Shown here: one piece after another, positions 62,875 through 64,000 of the stretch
Layout of the letters: each line of letters opens with the position of its first letter
Numbering within the stretch: position 1 is the stretch's first letter
Assembly: GCA_903825395.1 (NCBI GenBank)
Contig: CAIKAF010000013.1
Location: forward strand, 1 to 64,000
DNA length: 64,000 nt
Source: an uncultured Flavobacteriales bacterium
Lineage (GTDB): Bacteria; Bacteroidota; Bacteroidia; CAIKAF01
Reading direction: 5' to 3'
Translations under genes and position numbers: made by a program
The notes under the pieces: generated by a model
Database searches by the model: none
What the model was told of the DNA's origin: nothing
The model's input: the letters and a program-made list of their open reading frames with translations, nothing else

Positions 62875-63858
62875 ATGGATATACAAGCCTTAAATCAGAA
62901 AATTGCTGAAGAATCTGCCTTTGTTTCTGCAGTGCGCCTAGAAATGGATAAGGTCATTATTGGGCAGCGTTACATGACCGATCGGTTGTTGATCGGATTG
63001 CTTAGCAATGGGCATATTTTATTGGAGGGAGTGCCGGGATTGGCCAAAACATTGGCCATTAAAACCTTAGCTCAAGTTGTGGATGTGAGTTTCAGCCGAA
63101 TTCAATTTACTCCGGATTTGCTGCCGGCCGATGTGGTTGGAACGGTGATTTACAATCCCCGCAGTGAATCGTTTTCGGTGAAAAAGGGCCCTGTGTTCTC
63201 TAATTTTGTTTTGGCCGATGAAATCAACCGGGCGCCCGCTAAGGTTCAAAGCGCCTTGCTCGAAGCCATGCAAGAGCGTCAGGTGACGGTAGGAGATCAG
63301 ACCTTTTCTCTGCCCGATCCATTTTTGGTGCTGGCAACACAAAACCCGGTCGAACAGGAAGGAACCTATCCCTTACCCGAAGCTCAATCCGACCGCTTTT
63401 TGCTAAAAGTGGTTTTGGATTACCCTAAGAAGGCCGAAGAACAGGAGATCATCCGCTTAAACATGCTGCAAGAATTTCCTACTGTGAATGTAGCCGTTCA
63501 TAAGGATCAAATCATTCAAGCCCGCACTGTGGTGCGCGGAATGTACATGGACGAAAAAATTGAACGGTATATTGTGGACTTGGTGCATGCTTCTCGAGAC
63601 CCTCAGGGAAATGGAATTCAAGGACTAAAGGAATTGATTTCGTTTGGAGCTTCTCCACGCGCTTCCATAAGTTTGGCTTTGGCATCCAAGGCCTATGCTT
63701 TTTTACAGGGCAGAGGCTATGTCATTCCTGAAGACGTGCGGGCCATTGCAAAAGACGTGTTGAGGCATAGAATTGGATTGACCTACGAGGCAGAAGCCGA
63801 GGAAATGACCTCCGATGATGTGGTGGATGCCCTTTTGAATAAAGTGTTGGTCCCTTAA
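62875..63858 (+). CDS. MoxR-family AAA ATPase
   Basis: HILLEGVPGLAKTLAIKTLA, IQFTPDLLPADVVGT, LADEINRAPAKVQSALLEAMQERQVT, ATQNPVEQEGTYPLPEAQSDRFL. Confidence 0.95.
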   Translation: MDIQALNQKIAEESAFVSAVRLEMDKVIIGQRYMTDRLLIGLLSNGHILLEGVPGLAKTLAIKTLAQVVDVSFSRIQFTPDLLPADVVGTVIYNPRSESFSVKKGPVFSNFVLADEINRAPAKVQSALLEAMQERQVTVGDQTFSLPDPFLVLATQNPVEQEGTYPLPEAQSDRFLLKVVLDYPKKAEEQEIIRLNMLQEFPTVNVAVHKDQIIQARTVVRGMYMDEKIERYIVDLVHASRDPQGNGIQGLKELISFGASPRASISLALASKAYAFLQGRGYVIPEDVRAIAKDVLRHRIGLTYEAEAEEMTSDDVVDALLNKVLVP

Positions 63859-63878
63859 TTTTCCAGACTAGGAGAATT

Positions 63879-64000
63879 ATGGAATTGGTACAATCCGGTC
63901 CTGATGATTTAAAAGACCTTCTAAAAAAGGTTCGACGCATCGAAATTAAGGCGCGTGGCCTTACCGATCAGCTGTTTGCAGGTCAGTACCATGCCGCCTT
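63879..64000 (+). CDS. DUF58-family protein (5' end only)
   Basis: MELVQSGPDDLKDLLKKVRRIEIKARGLTDQLFAGQYHAA directly downstream of moxR; runs off window. Confidence 0.85.
   Translation, partial: MELVQSGPDDLKDLLKKVRRIEIKARGLTDQLFAGQYHAA

Overview
64 kb of a Bacteroidetes-type chromosome, judged from T9SS C-terminal sorting tails, TAnnTTTG-type promoters and a GWxTD protein. I read it by eye with the supplied ORF track; nothing was searched against a database. Most of the window is tightly packed core genes: aroQ, coaD, rsmD, ribD, prmC, ligA, ychF, aroK, dapD, rlmD, wecB, a mevalonate-pathway block (fni/mvaA/GHMP kinase), folB, gltX, rarA, obgE, rlmH, nadC, gap, cinA, moxR-DUF58. About 36.3-42.1 kb is an accessory island with toxin-antitoxin modules, one of them frameshifted, four same-strand IS1182-like transposase/end remnants, a nucleotidyltransferase-transposase chimera and a DUF1016 gene with one nonsense codon. 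The most interesting signal is a dispersed family of seven ~150-160 bp GC-rich intergenic elements. Each appears to fold into one long arm with compensatory changes between copies and a near-invariant apical sequence GGTGGCTCC(C/T)AA(G/A)GTCGCC. Four of the seven begin 14-20 nt after the stop codon of a co-oriented gene. I do not recognise the family. A second pattern is a -7-like box placed exactly 4 nt before the ATG at many genes (e.g. TACCTTTGAGGCATG), which suggests leaderless mRNAs.
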